Assembly: GCA_937949945.1 (NCBI GenBank) | Contig: CALFEQ010000085.1 | Span: forward strand, 124,001-188,000 | From: an uncultured Myxococcales bacterium | Lineage (GTDB): Bacteria; Myxococcota_A; Polyangia; Polyangiales; Polyangiaceae | DNA: 64,000 bases | Reading direction: 5' to 3' | In this document: in pieces, positions 34,865 to 43,934 of the stretch | Layout of the letters: every line of letters starts with the position of its first letter | Numbering within the stretch: position 1 is the first letter of the stretch | Notes under the pieces: model-generated | What the model was told of the DNA's origin: nothing | The model's input: only the letters and a program-made list of their open reading frames with translations | Databases searched by the model: none | Position numbers and translations under genes: made by a program

Positions 34865-35950
34865 ATGATCTTCAGGACCGAGCCCGTCCGATCTACACGA
34901 AGCGCGATGGTGCAGCCCTCCGCCCGCGGTCCGAGCTCCGAACGAGCCTCTGCCGGCAAAGGCCTCTACATCCTGGTGAACGCGAACGCGAAGCGCGGCG
35001 GGCGGCGTGTCGCCGTCCAGATCGCGCGCGCGCTGCCGGGCGCGCAGGTGAGGCTGACGAAGAGCATCCAGGAGATCGAGGGCTGGCTGCGGACGATCGC
35101 GAAGACGGACGAGGCGCCTCGATGCATCCTGTCGGCCGGCGGGGACGGGTCCGCGGTCGCGCTCCTCAACGCGCTCGATCGCGTCGTCCCGAAGGGCGAG
35201 CCGTTTCCCCCCGTCGGCGCCCTGCCGCTCGGAACCGGCAACGCGTGGGCGCACGCGCTCGGCGCGCGGAAGCTCGATCACTGCGTCCGCGCGCTCGCCC
35301 GTCACCACGGCCCGATCCCGACGCGCCGCTACGCCCTCTTCGAGTGCGACGGCGTCTTGACGTTCTTCGGCGGCTGCGGGTGGGACGCGCAGATCCTCGA
35401 CGACTACCGCGCGCAGCTCGCGGCGTCGCCTTCGAGCCGCCTCGCCAAGAGCGTCTGGGGATACCTGACCGCGATGGCCACGCGCACCGTCCCGAAGTCG
35501 CTCCTCTACGGACGGCCGCACGTCATCATCGAGAACCTGGGCGACGAGGTCTACACGATCGACGAAGGCTGCCGCCTCCGCCGCCTCGAAGGCGCGCGGC
35601 GCGGAACGATCCTCTACGAGGGCATGGCGAGCGTGGCGGGCGCAGCCACCTGCCCCGAGTTCGGCTACGGCTTCCGTGCGTACCCGTTCGCGGAGCGGTT
35701 GCTCGATCTGATGAACGTCCGCGTCTACGACCAGAAGCCGCTCGCGGCGGTCTACGACATCCCGAAGCTCTGGAGAGGCGAGCACCCGCTCCGCGGCATG
35801 CACGACTGGTTCGCGAGCGAGGTCCGTCTCACCTTCTCACGTCCGGTCCCCCTCCAGATCGGAGGCGAAGCCATCGGCACGCGCCTGACCGTGGAGCTCA
35901 AGCGATCGGAGCGGCGTGTCGATGCGCTGGACTGGAGAATGATGGAGTAA
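34865..35950 (+). CDS. Diacylglycerol kinase-type lipid kinase (DAGK_cat)
   Basis: A 361-residue protein. The catalytic domain starts near residue 33 (YILVNANAKRGG) and contains the nucleotide motif GGDGS (92-96) and PLGTGN (121-126), typical of DgkB/YegS/sphingosine kinase-like enzymes. The C-terminal beta domain includes FGGCGWDAQIL, CPEFGYGFRAYPFA and a final LQIGGEAIGTRLTVEL, the usual DGDP-like segment being replaced by QIGGE. It probably phosphorylates diacylglycerol or a related lipid at the membrane. A second in-frame ATG at 34907 would remove 14 non-conserved residues. Together with plsC and the DUF374 gene it makes three lipid enzymes within 17 kb. Confidence 0.87.
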   Translation: MIFRTEPVRSTRSAMVQPSARGPSSERASAGKGLYILVNANAKRGGRRVAVQIARALPGAQVRLTKSIQEIEGWLRTIAKTDEAPRCILSAGGDGSAVALLNALDRVVPKGEPFPPVGALPLGTGNAWAHALGARKLDHCVRALARHHGPIPTRRYALFECDGVLTFFGGCGWDAQILDDYRAQLAASPSSRLAKSVWGYLTAMATRTVPKSLLYGRPHVIIENLGDEVYTIDEGCRLRRLEGARRGTILYEGMASVAGAATCPEFGYGFRAYPFAERLLDLMNVRVYDQKPLAAVYDIPKLWRGEHPLRGMHDWFASEVRLTFSRPVPLQIGGEAIGTRLTVELKRSERRVDALDWRMME

Positions 35951-35956
35951 GAGAGG

Positions 35957-36043
35957 CTCCAGGCTCCGGGCTCCAGGGGTGAGAGGAGCTGGACGCTCCG
36001 GCTCCAGGCTTCAGGCTCCAGGCTCCGGGCTCCAGGCTCGAGG
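35957..36043 (-). repeat. Heptamer repeat cluster C1 (two runs, x3 and x6)
   Basis: GGCTCCA/GGCTCCG heptamers occur in a run of three (35957-35977) and a run of six (36002-36043). The second run includes the variants GGCTTCA and GGCTCGA. The spacer of 24 bases contains a further half unit. This is the longest copy in the window and lies in the 317-bp gap between the lipid kinase gene and the second TPR gene. Confidence 0.88.
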
Positions 36044-36133
36044 GGGTGAGGACTGCGCCTCCTGGCCGAAAGAACGACGAGCCACGGCCTCTCGGCGCCG
36101 GCGACGCCGCAAGGCGTGCGCGCCGATCCCCCC

Positions 36134-36199
36134 TGGAGCCCTTCGATTGACGCCGCAGGCCCGGAAAAGCTCGAGACTGGAGGCTGGAGTCTGGAGACT
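36134..36199 (+). repeat. Heptamer repeat cluster C2 (mixed units)
   Basis: A single TGGAGCC unit at 36134-36140 is followed at 36179-36199 by GGAGGCT, GGAGTCT and GGAGACT head to tail. It is oriented opposite to C1. The units differ at positions 5-6, linking the GGAGCCT form with the GGAGACT form seen at 41597. Confidence 0.75.
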
Positions 36200-36267
36200 G
36201 AAGTCCCTCGAGCCTCGATATCCCCCCATCTCGTCCTCGCCGATCCGCTATCGTGAAAGGCGACAAC

Positions 36268-39200
36268 ATGGCGCAAGGTGGCGACGAATCTTCCAAACGC
36301 GTCGGCGGCGGTGCGAAACCGTCGAGGCCTCACCTCGATGGCGAGGTGCTCGACGCGAGCGCGCTCGAGTCCGTCCCACCGTCCCGTGGCAAGCTCCCTC
36401 CGGCCCCGCGCTCTTCACGACCGACGACGCCGCCGCGCGTGCCGCCCCGGAGCCCGCCCCAGCCGCCTCGCGCTGCGCCGGGCGGCCCGCCGCGACCCGA
36501 GATGCTCCGCATCCCGGGCAAGCCTCCGCCTCCCCCGCCGCCTGCCGCCGCGCGCGCTTCGCAGCCGCCGCAGAAGGCGGCCAAGCCCGCGTCCGCCGCC
36601 CCCACCTCGCCGTGGCGAGCGACGATCGAGCGTCTCCTTCGCGAGGTCGAGGCCCGCGCGCAGATCGAGCCTTCGCGCGCAGCCCTGCTCCTCACCGTCT
36701 ACGCGCGCCTCTGCGTGGACGGCCTCGGCGATCCGCTCCGAGCGACGCAGGCGCTGACGCGCGCGGCCGACCTCGCCCCCGACGCCCGCTTCGTCGCGAG
36801 CACGCTGCGCTGGCTCGCCGAGCAGGGCGCCGATCCTCTGGCCGTGCTCCAGCGCTCGCGCGCCGAGCTCGTCGACGTGGCCGAGGCACGCGAGCGCGTC
36901 GCGCTCCTCTGGCACATCGGCGCCATCGAGCAGTACATCGTCGGCGACCTCCCCTCCGCGAAGAAGACCTTCCGCGAGCTCCTCGCGCTCGACCCCGAGG
37001 ATCTCGGAGCGCGCGACGCGCTCATGGGGCTCTACCTCCACTCGCGGACCTCCGACGACGGCTGGGACTCCGCCGCGGGCCTGACGACGGACGAGGCCGT
37101 CTTCAAAGGCGTCGTCGACGAGCTCGACGCGATGGCGCAAGCGACGACCGACCCGGTCACTCGCTCGGCGCTCCACGGCTCCGCAGGAGCGCTCCGGGAC
37201 CGCTACCTGAACGACGAGGAAGGCGCGATCGCGTCGCTCCATCGCGCGCTCGAGTCGGACGAGCACAACGCCGGAGCGCAAGCCACGCTCGAGGCGATCC
37301 TGTTGCGTCGCCGCGACTGGGACCAGTACGCGCACGTCGTCGCGGCGCTCGCGGAGCGTACGCGCGACCCGCGCAGCGCGCGCGAGTGCTTCGAGCGCGC
37401 GGGCGACGTGTACGCCGAGTGCGTCGGCGACTACGCCCGCGCGGCCCACTGCTACGTCCGTGCGGCCACGCTGGCGGAGAGCGATCCGGCTCCGCTCGAG
37501 AAGCTCGCGCACGTGCTCGAGACCGCGGCGCGCTGGGAAGAGGCCGCGACCGCGTACGAGCGGCTCCTCGCGCGCGTCCACGATCCGGTCCAGCGTGCGT
37601 GGACGCTCGTGCGTCTCGGAACGATCAAAGAGACGCGCCTCCGCAAGATCGAGGAGGCGTTCGCCGCCTTCCGGCTGGCGGTCGACGCAGCGCCGACGTT
37701 CGCCCCCGCCGTCCAGGCCCTCCTTCGCGTCGCGCGCACGCGCAAGCTCCACGGGCTCGTCATCGAGCTCGAGCGGCGCGAGGCCGAGCGCATCGCCGAT
37801 CCCCGCGCGCGCTCGGTCCGCTTCACCGCGCTCGCCGAGATGATCGAGGAGCTCTCGCCGGGAGTCGACGTACAGGCCAACATCGCGGACGCGACCGCGC
37901 TCTACGAGCGCGCCCTCGCCCTCGACCCGACGAACACGGCGGCCTTCGACGCCCTCGACCGGATCTTCCGCGAGTCGCGACAGTGGTCGAAGCTGATCGG
38001 CCTCTACCAGACCGCGCTCGACCACACGGCCGATCCCCGCCGCGCCCGCGCGCTCCGTCTCGAGCTCGCGGAGCTGCACCACTCGCGCGCGAAGGAGCCC
38101 GCGCGCGCGGCGGAGCTCTTGCGCGAGGCGCTCGCCGGGCCGCAGGACAGCTTCGACACGCTCGTCTCGCTCGGGCGCGCGCTCGCCGACTGCGGCAAGT
38201 GGGCCGAGCACGTCGAGGTCCTCGGCGCCCAAGCAGGAATGCTGACGGGCGACGAGGAGATCATGGCCGTCTACCGGATCGGGGCCGTCCTCGAGACGCG
38301 CCTCAAGGACCTCCGGCGGGCGCTCCAGACCTACGAGATCGTCCTCGATCGCGCGCCGAGGCACGAGGCGGCGGCGCGCGCCATCCTGCGCATCCACGAG
38401 CAAGAAGGACGCTGGGAGCACGCCATCGCGGCCGAGCGCAAGCTGCTCGAGCTCGCCACGCGTCCGGAGGACGTCCTCGAAGGCCTGCTCCGGATCGCGC
38501 GCATCTGCGAAGAGCAGCTCGGGAGGATCGACGACGCCATCGCGGCCTACCTCGAAGCGCTCGACTGCGCGCCCGGCCACGCACCGACCGTCTACGCGCT
38601 CGAGCGGCTCCTCCGCGCGAAGGGTGACTACGAGCGTCTCGCCCACGTGCTCCAGCGTTTCGCGGACGCGACGCCCGATCGGCACGCGCGCGTGCGCGCG
38701 ATCCTCCGCTCCGCGGTCGTCCTCGAGCTCTGCTTGGGCGACACGGGCGCGGCATCGGCGGCGTACGGCCGCGCGCTCTCGCTGGCCGGACCGGCCGGCG
38801 ATCCCGATCGCGACGCCGCGCTCTGGGGCCTGTTGCGCCTCCAGGAGGTGCGGGGCGAATGGGACGACGTCGACACGACGCTGCACGCGATCCTCGAGAC
38901 GACCTCGGATCCGACGACGCGCATGCGCGTGCTCGTCCGTCGCGGCCGCAACGCCGAGCTCCGACTCGGCGATCTCGCGCGCGCCGCGACCCTGTACGAG
39001 GAGGCGCTCACGACGCAGAACTCGGGCGCGATGCCGGCGGCGTTCGCGGTCGATCGCCTGCGCGTCGCGCGCTTGTCGAGCAACAGCGGGCTCATCGCGA
39101 GCTGCCTCAGCGCGATGGCGTCCGCGACCTCCGACGAACGCCTGCAGAGCGGCCTCATCCGCGTCCTCGCGTCGATGCGCGAGCACTCGGGCGGCCACGA

Positions 39201-41565
39201 CACGGCGGCGAAGCTCTACGACCGGCTCATCGGCCGCAACCCCGAGGACATCCAGGCGCTCGACGGCGTGGTCCGATGTCTCGCCGCGACCGGCGATCCG
39301 CGCCATGCGCAGGCGCTCGTCGCGCGCGCCCGCGCCACGACCGACGGACCGCTGCGGGCGATCTACGCGTTCGCGGCGGGAGTCCTCGACGAGGGCGCGG
39401 GACGGCTCGGCGACGCCGAGGTCGCGTACGGCCTCGCGCTGATGACGGAGCCCGAGCTCTTGCCCCTGCTCGACGCCGCCCGCCGCCTGCGCGCCCAGGC
39501 CGGCGACTGGGGCAACGTCGCCGCGCTCTCGGAGCGCGCCGCGAAGGCGTCTCTCGATCCCCAGAACCTCGCGACGTCCTGGGTCGACGCCGCCGAGGTC
39601 TACGAGAACCGCCTCGGCGATCCGATCCGAGCCGTCGCGTGCTACCGCGCGTTGCTCCTCGACCAACCCGATCACGGCCCCGCCCTCCAGCGTGCGCTCT
39701 ACTTGCTCGAGGAGGCCGAGGACTGGTCGACCATGGCGTCGCTCCTCCTCGCCCACGTCGAGGCCGTCCCCGATCCGGCCGTGCGCATTCGCTGCCTCAC
39801 GCAGCGCGCGACCATCCTGTCGGCACGCCTGGGCGACATCGACGGAGCGATCGCCGATCTCCGCCGCGCGCTGTCGCTCGGCAAAGAGCCCGACCTCGAC
39901 GCGATCCAGGCGCTCGTCGTGCTCGAGGAGCGCGCCGGTCACTGGCAGGAGGCGCTCCAGCTCTACGAGTACATCTCGCGCGCGCACGCGCTCGACGGCA
40001 ACACGCGCCGCCGCGCGCGCCTCGCGGCCTCGCGCATCTACGGCGACGAGCTGCGCGACGACGAGAAAGCACGCGCGATCCTCGAGGAGCTCGTCACCGA
40101 GCGCCCCGACGATCGCGACACGATCCTCCGCCTCGCGGAGGTCGCAGGACGGAGCGGACACGAGGCGCGCGCCATCGAGCTCTACACGCACCTGTCGGGC
40201 TCGGGCAGCGCCGTGGAGCGCGCACGCGTGCGCATCGCGATGGCGGATCTCCAGCGCACGCGGCCGGACATGTGGCCGCCGGCCGAGGCCGAAGCCACGC
40301 TCGCGCTCGCGTTCGATCTGGCCATCGCCGACCCGGCGGTGATCCCGCTCCTCGAAGAGCGCTTCTCGCGCGAAGGCGACTTCCGCCCGTTCATCACGAT
40401 GGCGGAGGCCGCGATCAACAGGGTGCCGCCGAACACGCCCGGCATCCTCTCCATGCGCACGGCGATCGCGAAGGTCATGCGCGAGCGGCTCGGCAATCCC
40501 GAAGGCGCCGACCGCCACCTCGCCGCGGCGATCAACGCGTTCCCGGACTCGATGCCGACGCGCCTCCTGCTCGCCGCGAACCTCCGCGGACGCAACGACG
40601 AGGCCGCCCTCGCCGAGCTCCGGCGCGCCGTCGAGGCCGATCCGACGCACCCGGGCCCGTTCGAGGCGCTCGTCACGCTCGCGATCGCCACGGGTCGCGT
40701 GGAGGTGGCGAGCATGCTCGCCTCGGCGGCCGCCCTGCTCGGCGCCGACAGCGCCGAGATCGACGACACGATCGGTGTCCCGGCGCGTCCCCATCCCGAG
40801 TCGCTGAGCTTCGAAGAGGCGATGAACCGCCTCGTCGGGCCGTCGCGCTGCTGGTACCTGCGGACCATCCTCGCGATGCTCGACCCGTTCCTGCCCAAGC
40901 TCTTCCCGGGCGGGCAGACGCTCCTCGAGCAGCGCACGCGCCTGCCGGAGTCCTATCCGATCGTCGGCGAGGTCCGCGCCGTCGCGATGGCCCTCGGATG
41001 CCCGCCGCCGCTCGTGTGCAGGGGCAACGGCCGCGAGGTCGCTCTCTTGTTGACGGAGCCACGCGCGCTCGTCCTCGGCAGCGATCTCCTCGGAGAGCAG
41101 ACACGCGGGATCGCCCTCTTCCACGCGGCCTACATCTGCTCGCGCATCGCGGCGCACGGGAGCATCTACACGGTGCCGCGCCAGCAGATTGGCTCGCTCC
41201 TCGACGCGGCAGCCCTCCCCGAAGCCGACGGTCCGCTCATCCGCGAGTTCCGCCGCCGCATCAGCTCCGCGCTCCCGCGCAAGAACAAGCGCGAGCTCGA
41301 GCACTTCGTCGCCACCAACAAGGGCGACATCCGCGCGGAGCTGACGATCTGGGAGGCCGAGGAGTCACGCCGCTCGCTCTACTCGGCGGTCGTCCTCTGC
41401 CGCGACATGCGCGCGGTCGCCGAGGTCCTCGCGTCCGACACGATCGGCACGCCGCACATCGACGATCGTCGGCGGTCGCTCACGTCGAACGCGAGCCTGC
41501 GGGAGATCCTGGAGTACGTGGCGTCGGCGAGCTGCTGGGACCTGTTCAAGCGGGTGTACGGCTGA
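36268..41565 (+). CDS. Large TPR protein with Pro-rich N-terminus and unknown C-terminal domain
   Basis: A soluble protein of 1,765 residues. Residues about 35-115 are Pro/Ala/Arg-rich with a PPPPPPP stretch. From about 125 to 1,460 it is a TPR solenoid with units like the 3,820-residue protein (AIAAYLEALDCAPGHAPTVYA, AVACYRALLLDQPDHGPALQ). The last 300 residues are not repetitive: they read LSFEEAMNRLVGPSRCWYLR, PPPLVCRGNGREVALLLTEP, LVLGSDLLGEQTRGIALFHA and RRISSALPRKNKREL. I do not recognise this domain. The ATG at 36268 is preceded by GAAAGG; a GTG five codons upstream is possible. No signal peptide or membrane segment is seen. The related giant TPR gene lies 5.4 kb upstream on the other strand. 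Confidence 0.87.
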   Translation: MAQGGDESSKRVGGGAKPSRPHLDGEVLDASALESVPPSRGKLPPAPRSSRPTTPPRVPPRSPPQPPRAAPGGPPRPEMLRIPGKPPPPPPPAAARASQPPQKAAKPASAAPTSPWRATIERLLREVEARAQIEPSRAALLLTVYARLCVDGLGDPLRATQALTRAADLAPDARFVASTLRWLAEQGADPLAVLQRSRAELVDVAEARERVALLWHIGAIEQYIVGDLPSAKKTFRELLALDPEDLGARDALMGLYLHSRTSDDGWDSAAGLTTDEAVFKGVVDELDAMAQATTDPVTRSALHGSAGALRDRYLNDEEGAIASLHRALESDEHNAGAQATLEAILLRRRDWDQYAHVVAALAERTRDPRSARECFERAGDVYAECVGDYARAAHCYVRAATLAESDPAPLEKLAHVLETAARWEEAATAYERLLARVHDPVQRAWTLVRLGTIKETRLRKIEEAFAAFRLAVDAAPTFAPAVQALLRVARTRKLHGLVIELERREAERIADPRARSVRFTALAEMIEELSPGVDVQANIADATALYERALALDPTNTAAFDALDRIFRESRQWSKLIGLYQTALDHTADPRRARALRLELAELHHSRAKEPARAAELLREALAGPQDSFDTLVSLGRALADCGKWAEHVEVLGAQAGMLTGDEEIMAVYRIGAVLETRLKDLRRALQTYEIVLDRAPRHEAAARAILRIHEQEGRWEHAIAAERKLLELATRPEDVLEGLLRIARICEEQLGRIDDAIAAYLEALDCAPGHAPTVYALERLLRAKGDYERLAHVLQRFADATPDRHARVRAILRSAVVLELCLGDTGAASAAYGRALSLAGPAGDPDRDAALWGLLRLQEVRGEWDDVDTTLHAILETTSDPTTRMRVLVRRGRNAELRLGDLARAATLYEEALTTQNSGAMPAAFAVDRLRVARLSSNSGLIASCLSAMASATSDERLQSGLIRVLASMREHSGGHDTAAKLYDRLIGRNPEDIQALDGVVRCLAATGDPRHAQALVARARATTDGPLRAIYAFAAGVLDEGAGRLGDAEVAYGLALMTEPELLPLLDAARRLRAQAGDWGNVAALSERAAKASLDPQNLATSWVDAAEVYENRLGDPIRAVACYRALLLDQPDHGPALQRALYLLEEAEDWSTMASLLLAHVEAVPDPAVRIRCLTQRATILSARLGDIDGAIADLRRALSLGKEPDLDAIQALVVLEERAGHWQEALQLYEYISRAHALDGNTRRRARLAASRIYGDELRDDEKARAILEELVTERPDDRDTILRLAEVAGRSGHEARAIELYTHLSGSGSAVERARVRIAMADLQRTRPDMWPPAEAEATLALAFDLAIADPAVIPLLEERFSREGDFRPFITMAEAAINRVPPNTPGILSMRTAIAKVMRERLGNPEGADRHLAAAINAFPDSMPTRLLLAANLRGRNDEAALAELRRAVEADPTHPGPFEALVTLAIATGRVEVASMLASAAALLGADSAEIDDTIGVPARPHPESLSFEEAMNRLVGPSRCWYLRTILAMLDPFLPKLFPGGQTLLEQRTRLPESYPIVGEVRAVAMALGCPPPLVCRGNGREVALLLTEPRALVLGSDLLGEQTRGIALFHAAYICSRIAAHGSIYTVPRQQIGSLLDAAALPEADGPLIREFRRRISSALPRKNKRELEHFVATNKGDIRAELTIWEAEESRRSLYSAVVLCRDMRAVAEVLASDTIGTPHIDDRRRSLTSNASLREILEYVASASCWDLFKRVYG

Positions 41566-41570
41566 CTTCG

Positions 41571-41617
41571 GTCTCCAGTCTTTGGTCCACGCTCACTGGA
41601 GACTGGAGTCTGGAGAC
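41571..41617. repeat. Heptamer repeat cluster D (GGAGACT/GGAGTCT type, inverted)
   Basis: GTCTCCAGTC at 41571-41580 faces TGGAGAC, TGGAGTC, TGGAGAC at 41597-41617. Together they can form a short hairpin between two convergent genes. The right arm abuts the stop codon of the DUF952-PfpI gene. It is the same 7-bp design as TGGAGCC with one or two substitutions. Confidence 0.8.
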
Positions 41618-42529
41618 TCATGTCACCTCGATCCGCGCCGCGATGGCCTTCGCGACCTTTTCGCCCTGGAGGCGTCGCACGAGGTGGAGCCCGAGGTCGA
41701 TCCCCGCCGTGACGCCGCCGGCGGTGAGCACGTTGCCGTCTTCGACCACCCGCTCGCGCGTCGCGGTCGCTCCGAACGCGGCGAGGCGATCCATCGTGCT
41801 CGCGTGCGTCGTCGCGCGCTTGCCGCGCAGGCGGCCCGCGGCGCCGAGCAGGAGCGCGCCGGTGCAGACCGAGGCGATGAGCCGGTTGTGCGGGAACGAC
41901 GAAAGGTACGCGGCCAGGGTCGCGTCCTCGACGAGCTGCCGCGTGCTCGGACCGCCCGGCACGACGAGGACGTCGAACGCATCGAGGGCAGGTCGCCATC
42001 GCGCGACCTCGAGCGTCGCTCCCGCGCCGCGCCACACCGGCACGCCGGGGCTCGCGTCCTCCGGGCGCGTCAGCGCGATCACCTCGCACGTCGTCGTCGG
42101 GTCGAAACCCATCGACGCGATGCGAGACAGCACGTCGAGCGGTCCCACGAGGTCGAGGAGCGTCATTTTCTCGAAGGCGCAGAAGCCGATCCGCGTACCC
42201 GTCACGCGATCCTCGTGGGACGAGACGTCCTCGAGCGACACGACGCGAGCGGCGTCGCGCGGGATCGCGCCCACGACGTGGGGCATCGGCCCGCGCGGCG
42301 TCTCGACGACGTCGACCGGCACGTCGAGACGGCGCGGGTCGATCGCGAGCACGGACAGCCGCGCGTCCGGCGGGAAGTAGAGGCGTGCGCTCTCGAGCAC
42401 CGCATCGCGGAAGGACGCGTGGACGAAGCCCTCTCGCTCGAGCGACGGCGGCCGATAGCGACCGTCGTCGCCCCAGCGGATGTCCTCCGTCGGCACGACG
42501 TGGAAGAGCCAGCGCATCGGACCGACCAT
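41618..42529 (-). CDS. DUF952 - DJ-1/PfpI domain fusion protein
   Basis: A 303-residue two-domain protein. Residues 6-100 match the DUF952 pattern (LFHVVPTEDIRW, PPSLEREGFVHASF, FPPDARLSVLAIDPRRL, PMPHVVGAIPRDA). Residues about 112-300 are a DJ-1/PfpI domain of the isonitrile hydratase-like group: AFDVLVVPGGPSTRQ, SVCTGALLLGAAG with the nucleophile-elbow Cys222, RGKRATTH and TAGGVTAGIDLGLHLV. No helix-turn-helix follows, so it is not a GlxA-type regulator. The ATG at 42529 is preceded by CCGGAGG; another ATG at 42517 is possible. It begins 20 bp after the propeller lipoprotein gene and should share its riboswitch-controlled transcript. The reaction is unknown. Confidence 0.85.
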   Translation of the reverse strand: MVGPMRWLFHVVPTEDIRWGDDGRYRPPSLEREGFVHASFRDAVLESARLYFPPDARLSVLAIDPRRLDVPVDVVETPRGPMPHVVGAIPRDAARVVSLEDVSSHEDRVTGTRIGFCAFEKMTLLDLVGPLDVLSRIASMGFDPTTTCEVIALTRPEDASPGVPVWRGAGATLEVARWRPALDAFDVLVVPGGPSTRQLVEDATLAAYLSSFPHNRLIASVCTGALLLGAAGRLRGKRATTHASTMDRLAAFGATATRERVVEDGNVLTAGGVTAGIDLGLHLVRRLQGEKVAKAIAARIEVT

Positions 42530-42549
42530 CGCCCCCCGACCTCCGGACC

Positions 42550-43881
42550 TCACGGGTGCGGCCACACCTCGACGCCCGCAACGTAGCCGCCGGGCTTCGA
42601 GAACGGATCCCTGACCACGACCGTGGGGCCTGCGTCCGGCAGCGGGATCGAGACGACCTCGAGCGACGAGCCCCCGTCCTCGAAGTACTTCATCCGCGTG
42701 CCGACGAACGCGCCGCGATCCCTCGCGACGATGTCGATGCCCCCGGCGATCTCGGGCCCGAGCGTGGGCTGCCGCGGATCCCAGTGGTAGCCGTCGAAGT
42801 AGAAGGCCACCGCGGCGTGCTCGCCGTCCACGAACGCGAGCGAGCTCGGGAACCCGCGATCGTCGAGCGACAGCAGCGTCTTGACCGCGCCCGTCGCCAG
42901 GTCCACCTGCTCGACGCGCCGGCGGACGACCGCGCCGGCGCCGCCGTCGCCGAGCTCCTCGTTGCACCCTGCCTGGAGGACGAGGAGCCGATCGAACGCC
43001 GGATCGTAGACGAGCGGCGTCCCGAGCGGCGGGTTGTAGCCCTCGAGCGCGATGCCGCCGCCCGGCGCGGTGCCGCCGAGGCTCACGACCTCGTCGGTCT
43101 CGACGTCGATCGCGATGATGGAGGGCTTGAGCTCCGGAGCGCAGACAAGCTTCGTCTCCTCGCCGAAGGGCCCCATGACCTTCACGGTCCGGGTGAGATC
43201 CGCGTTGCCGAGGAGCACGAACACCTTCTTCTTCGCCGGGACGTAGACGGCGCTCGTCATCTCCACGGTGTTCGGATCGCCCGTCTGACGCAGGTGCCCG
43301 AGGTCGATGTACTTCGTCGGGACTCCCCCGCCCGGCTGGCTCTGGTCGATGACGGCGATCTTGTCCCGGTTGAAGCGGAGGACGTACGCCTTCGAACAAG
43401 AGGTCGGGACGACGGCGACGGGGTTCGCGTTCGGGCTGCCGGCTCCGGGCGGAGGCCCGTCGTCGCCGCGTACGTTCCAGCTCGCGACGGCTTTCCACGG
43501 CTCGCGTGGGTCGAGCCGCGTCACGATGTCGGACTCGCCGCCGAGGAGATACGGTTCGGTGCCGAGCGAAGACGTCGTCCCGTAGCCGCCGTCGAGTGCG
43601 AGCCGCCCATCCACGGTCTTCGTCTCGAGGTTCACGACGGCGAGCTCGCTCGTCCTCGGATTGCCCTGGACGAGGAGCACGCGCGGCGGAGCGCCGCCGG
43701 CGTCTCCGCAGGCGAGCGGCGGAAGTCCCGCGTCGTCCGGCTCCGGCGCGGCGCGATCGGCCGCCGGCTGCGCGTCGTACGTCCCGGCGTCCTCGGGACG
43801 GAAGACGTCGTCGTCACCCGTGCATGCCCACAGCACGGCGAGTGGCGCCATCGAGGCGAGACAAAGGGCGCAACGCTTCAT
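42550..43881 (-). CDS. Riboswitch-controlled beta-propeller lipoprotein (BtuG-like candidate)
   Basis: A 443-residue exported protein. The signal ends in LWAC, giving lipid attachment at Cys20, followed by an Asp/Ala/Pro-rich flexible stretch to about residue 60. The rest consists of repeated blade-like segments such as SELAVVNLETKTVDGRLAL, KIAVIDQSQPGGGVPTKYID, SIIAIDVETDEVVSLGG and VEQVDLATGAVKTLLSL. These suggest a YVTN/WD-like beta-propeller, probably seven-bladed. AGGAGG (43887-43892) sits 5 bases before the ATG at 43881; an in-frame GTG overlaps the SD. The leader carries a cobalamin riboswitch. In Bacteroides, the B12-capturing surface lipoprotein BtuG is a riboswitch-controlled propeller; by analogy this may bind corrinoids. 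No TonB receptor gene is adjacent. Confidence 0.82.
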   Translation of the reverse strand: MKRCALCLASMAPLAVLWACTGDDDVFRPEDAGTYDAQPAADRAAPEPDDAGLPPLACGDAGGAPPRVLLVQGNPRTSELAVVNLETKTVDGRLALDGGYGTTSSLGTEPYLLGGESDIVTRLDPREPWKAVASWNVRGDDGPPPGAGSPNANPVAVVPTSCSKAYVLRFNRDKIAVIDQSQPGGGVPTKYIDLGHLRQTGDPNTVEMTSAVYVPAKKKVFVLLGNADLTRTVKVMGPFGEETKLVCAPELKPSIIAIDVETDEVVSLGGTAPGGGIALEGYNPPLGTPLVYDPAFDRLLVLQAGCNEELGDGGAGAVVRRRVEQVDLATGAVKTLLSLDDRGFPSSLAFVDGEHAAVAFYFDGYHWDPRQPTLGPEIAGGIDIVARDRGAFVGTRMKYFEDGGSSLEVVSIPLPDAGPTVVVRDPFSKPGGYVAGVEVWPHP

Positions 43882-43892
43882 TTTCACCTCCT

Positions 43893-43913
43893 GCCCGCGC
43901 AGTCCCGGCGGGC
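43893..43913 (-). other. Hairpin abutting the Shine-Dalgarno sequence
   Basis: GCCCGC (43893-43898) and GCGGGC (43908-43913) form a 6-bp stem with a 9-base loop directly next to the AGGAGG at 43887-43892. It lies between the riboswitch aptamer and the start codon. It is a plausible expression platform acting on translation; this is inferred from position only. Confidence 0.45.
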
Positions 43914-43934
43914 GGTCAGAGAGAGGTCCGTCGC

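Noticed and set aside
35957..36199. CRISPR array
   Set aside because: The repeat unit is 7 bp and head to tail without spacers, and no cas gene is present.
41618..42529. GlxA/AraC-type regulator
   Set aside because: The DJ-1/PfpI domain is followed by the gene end and has no AraC helix-turn-helix; the extra domain is an N-terminal DUF952.
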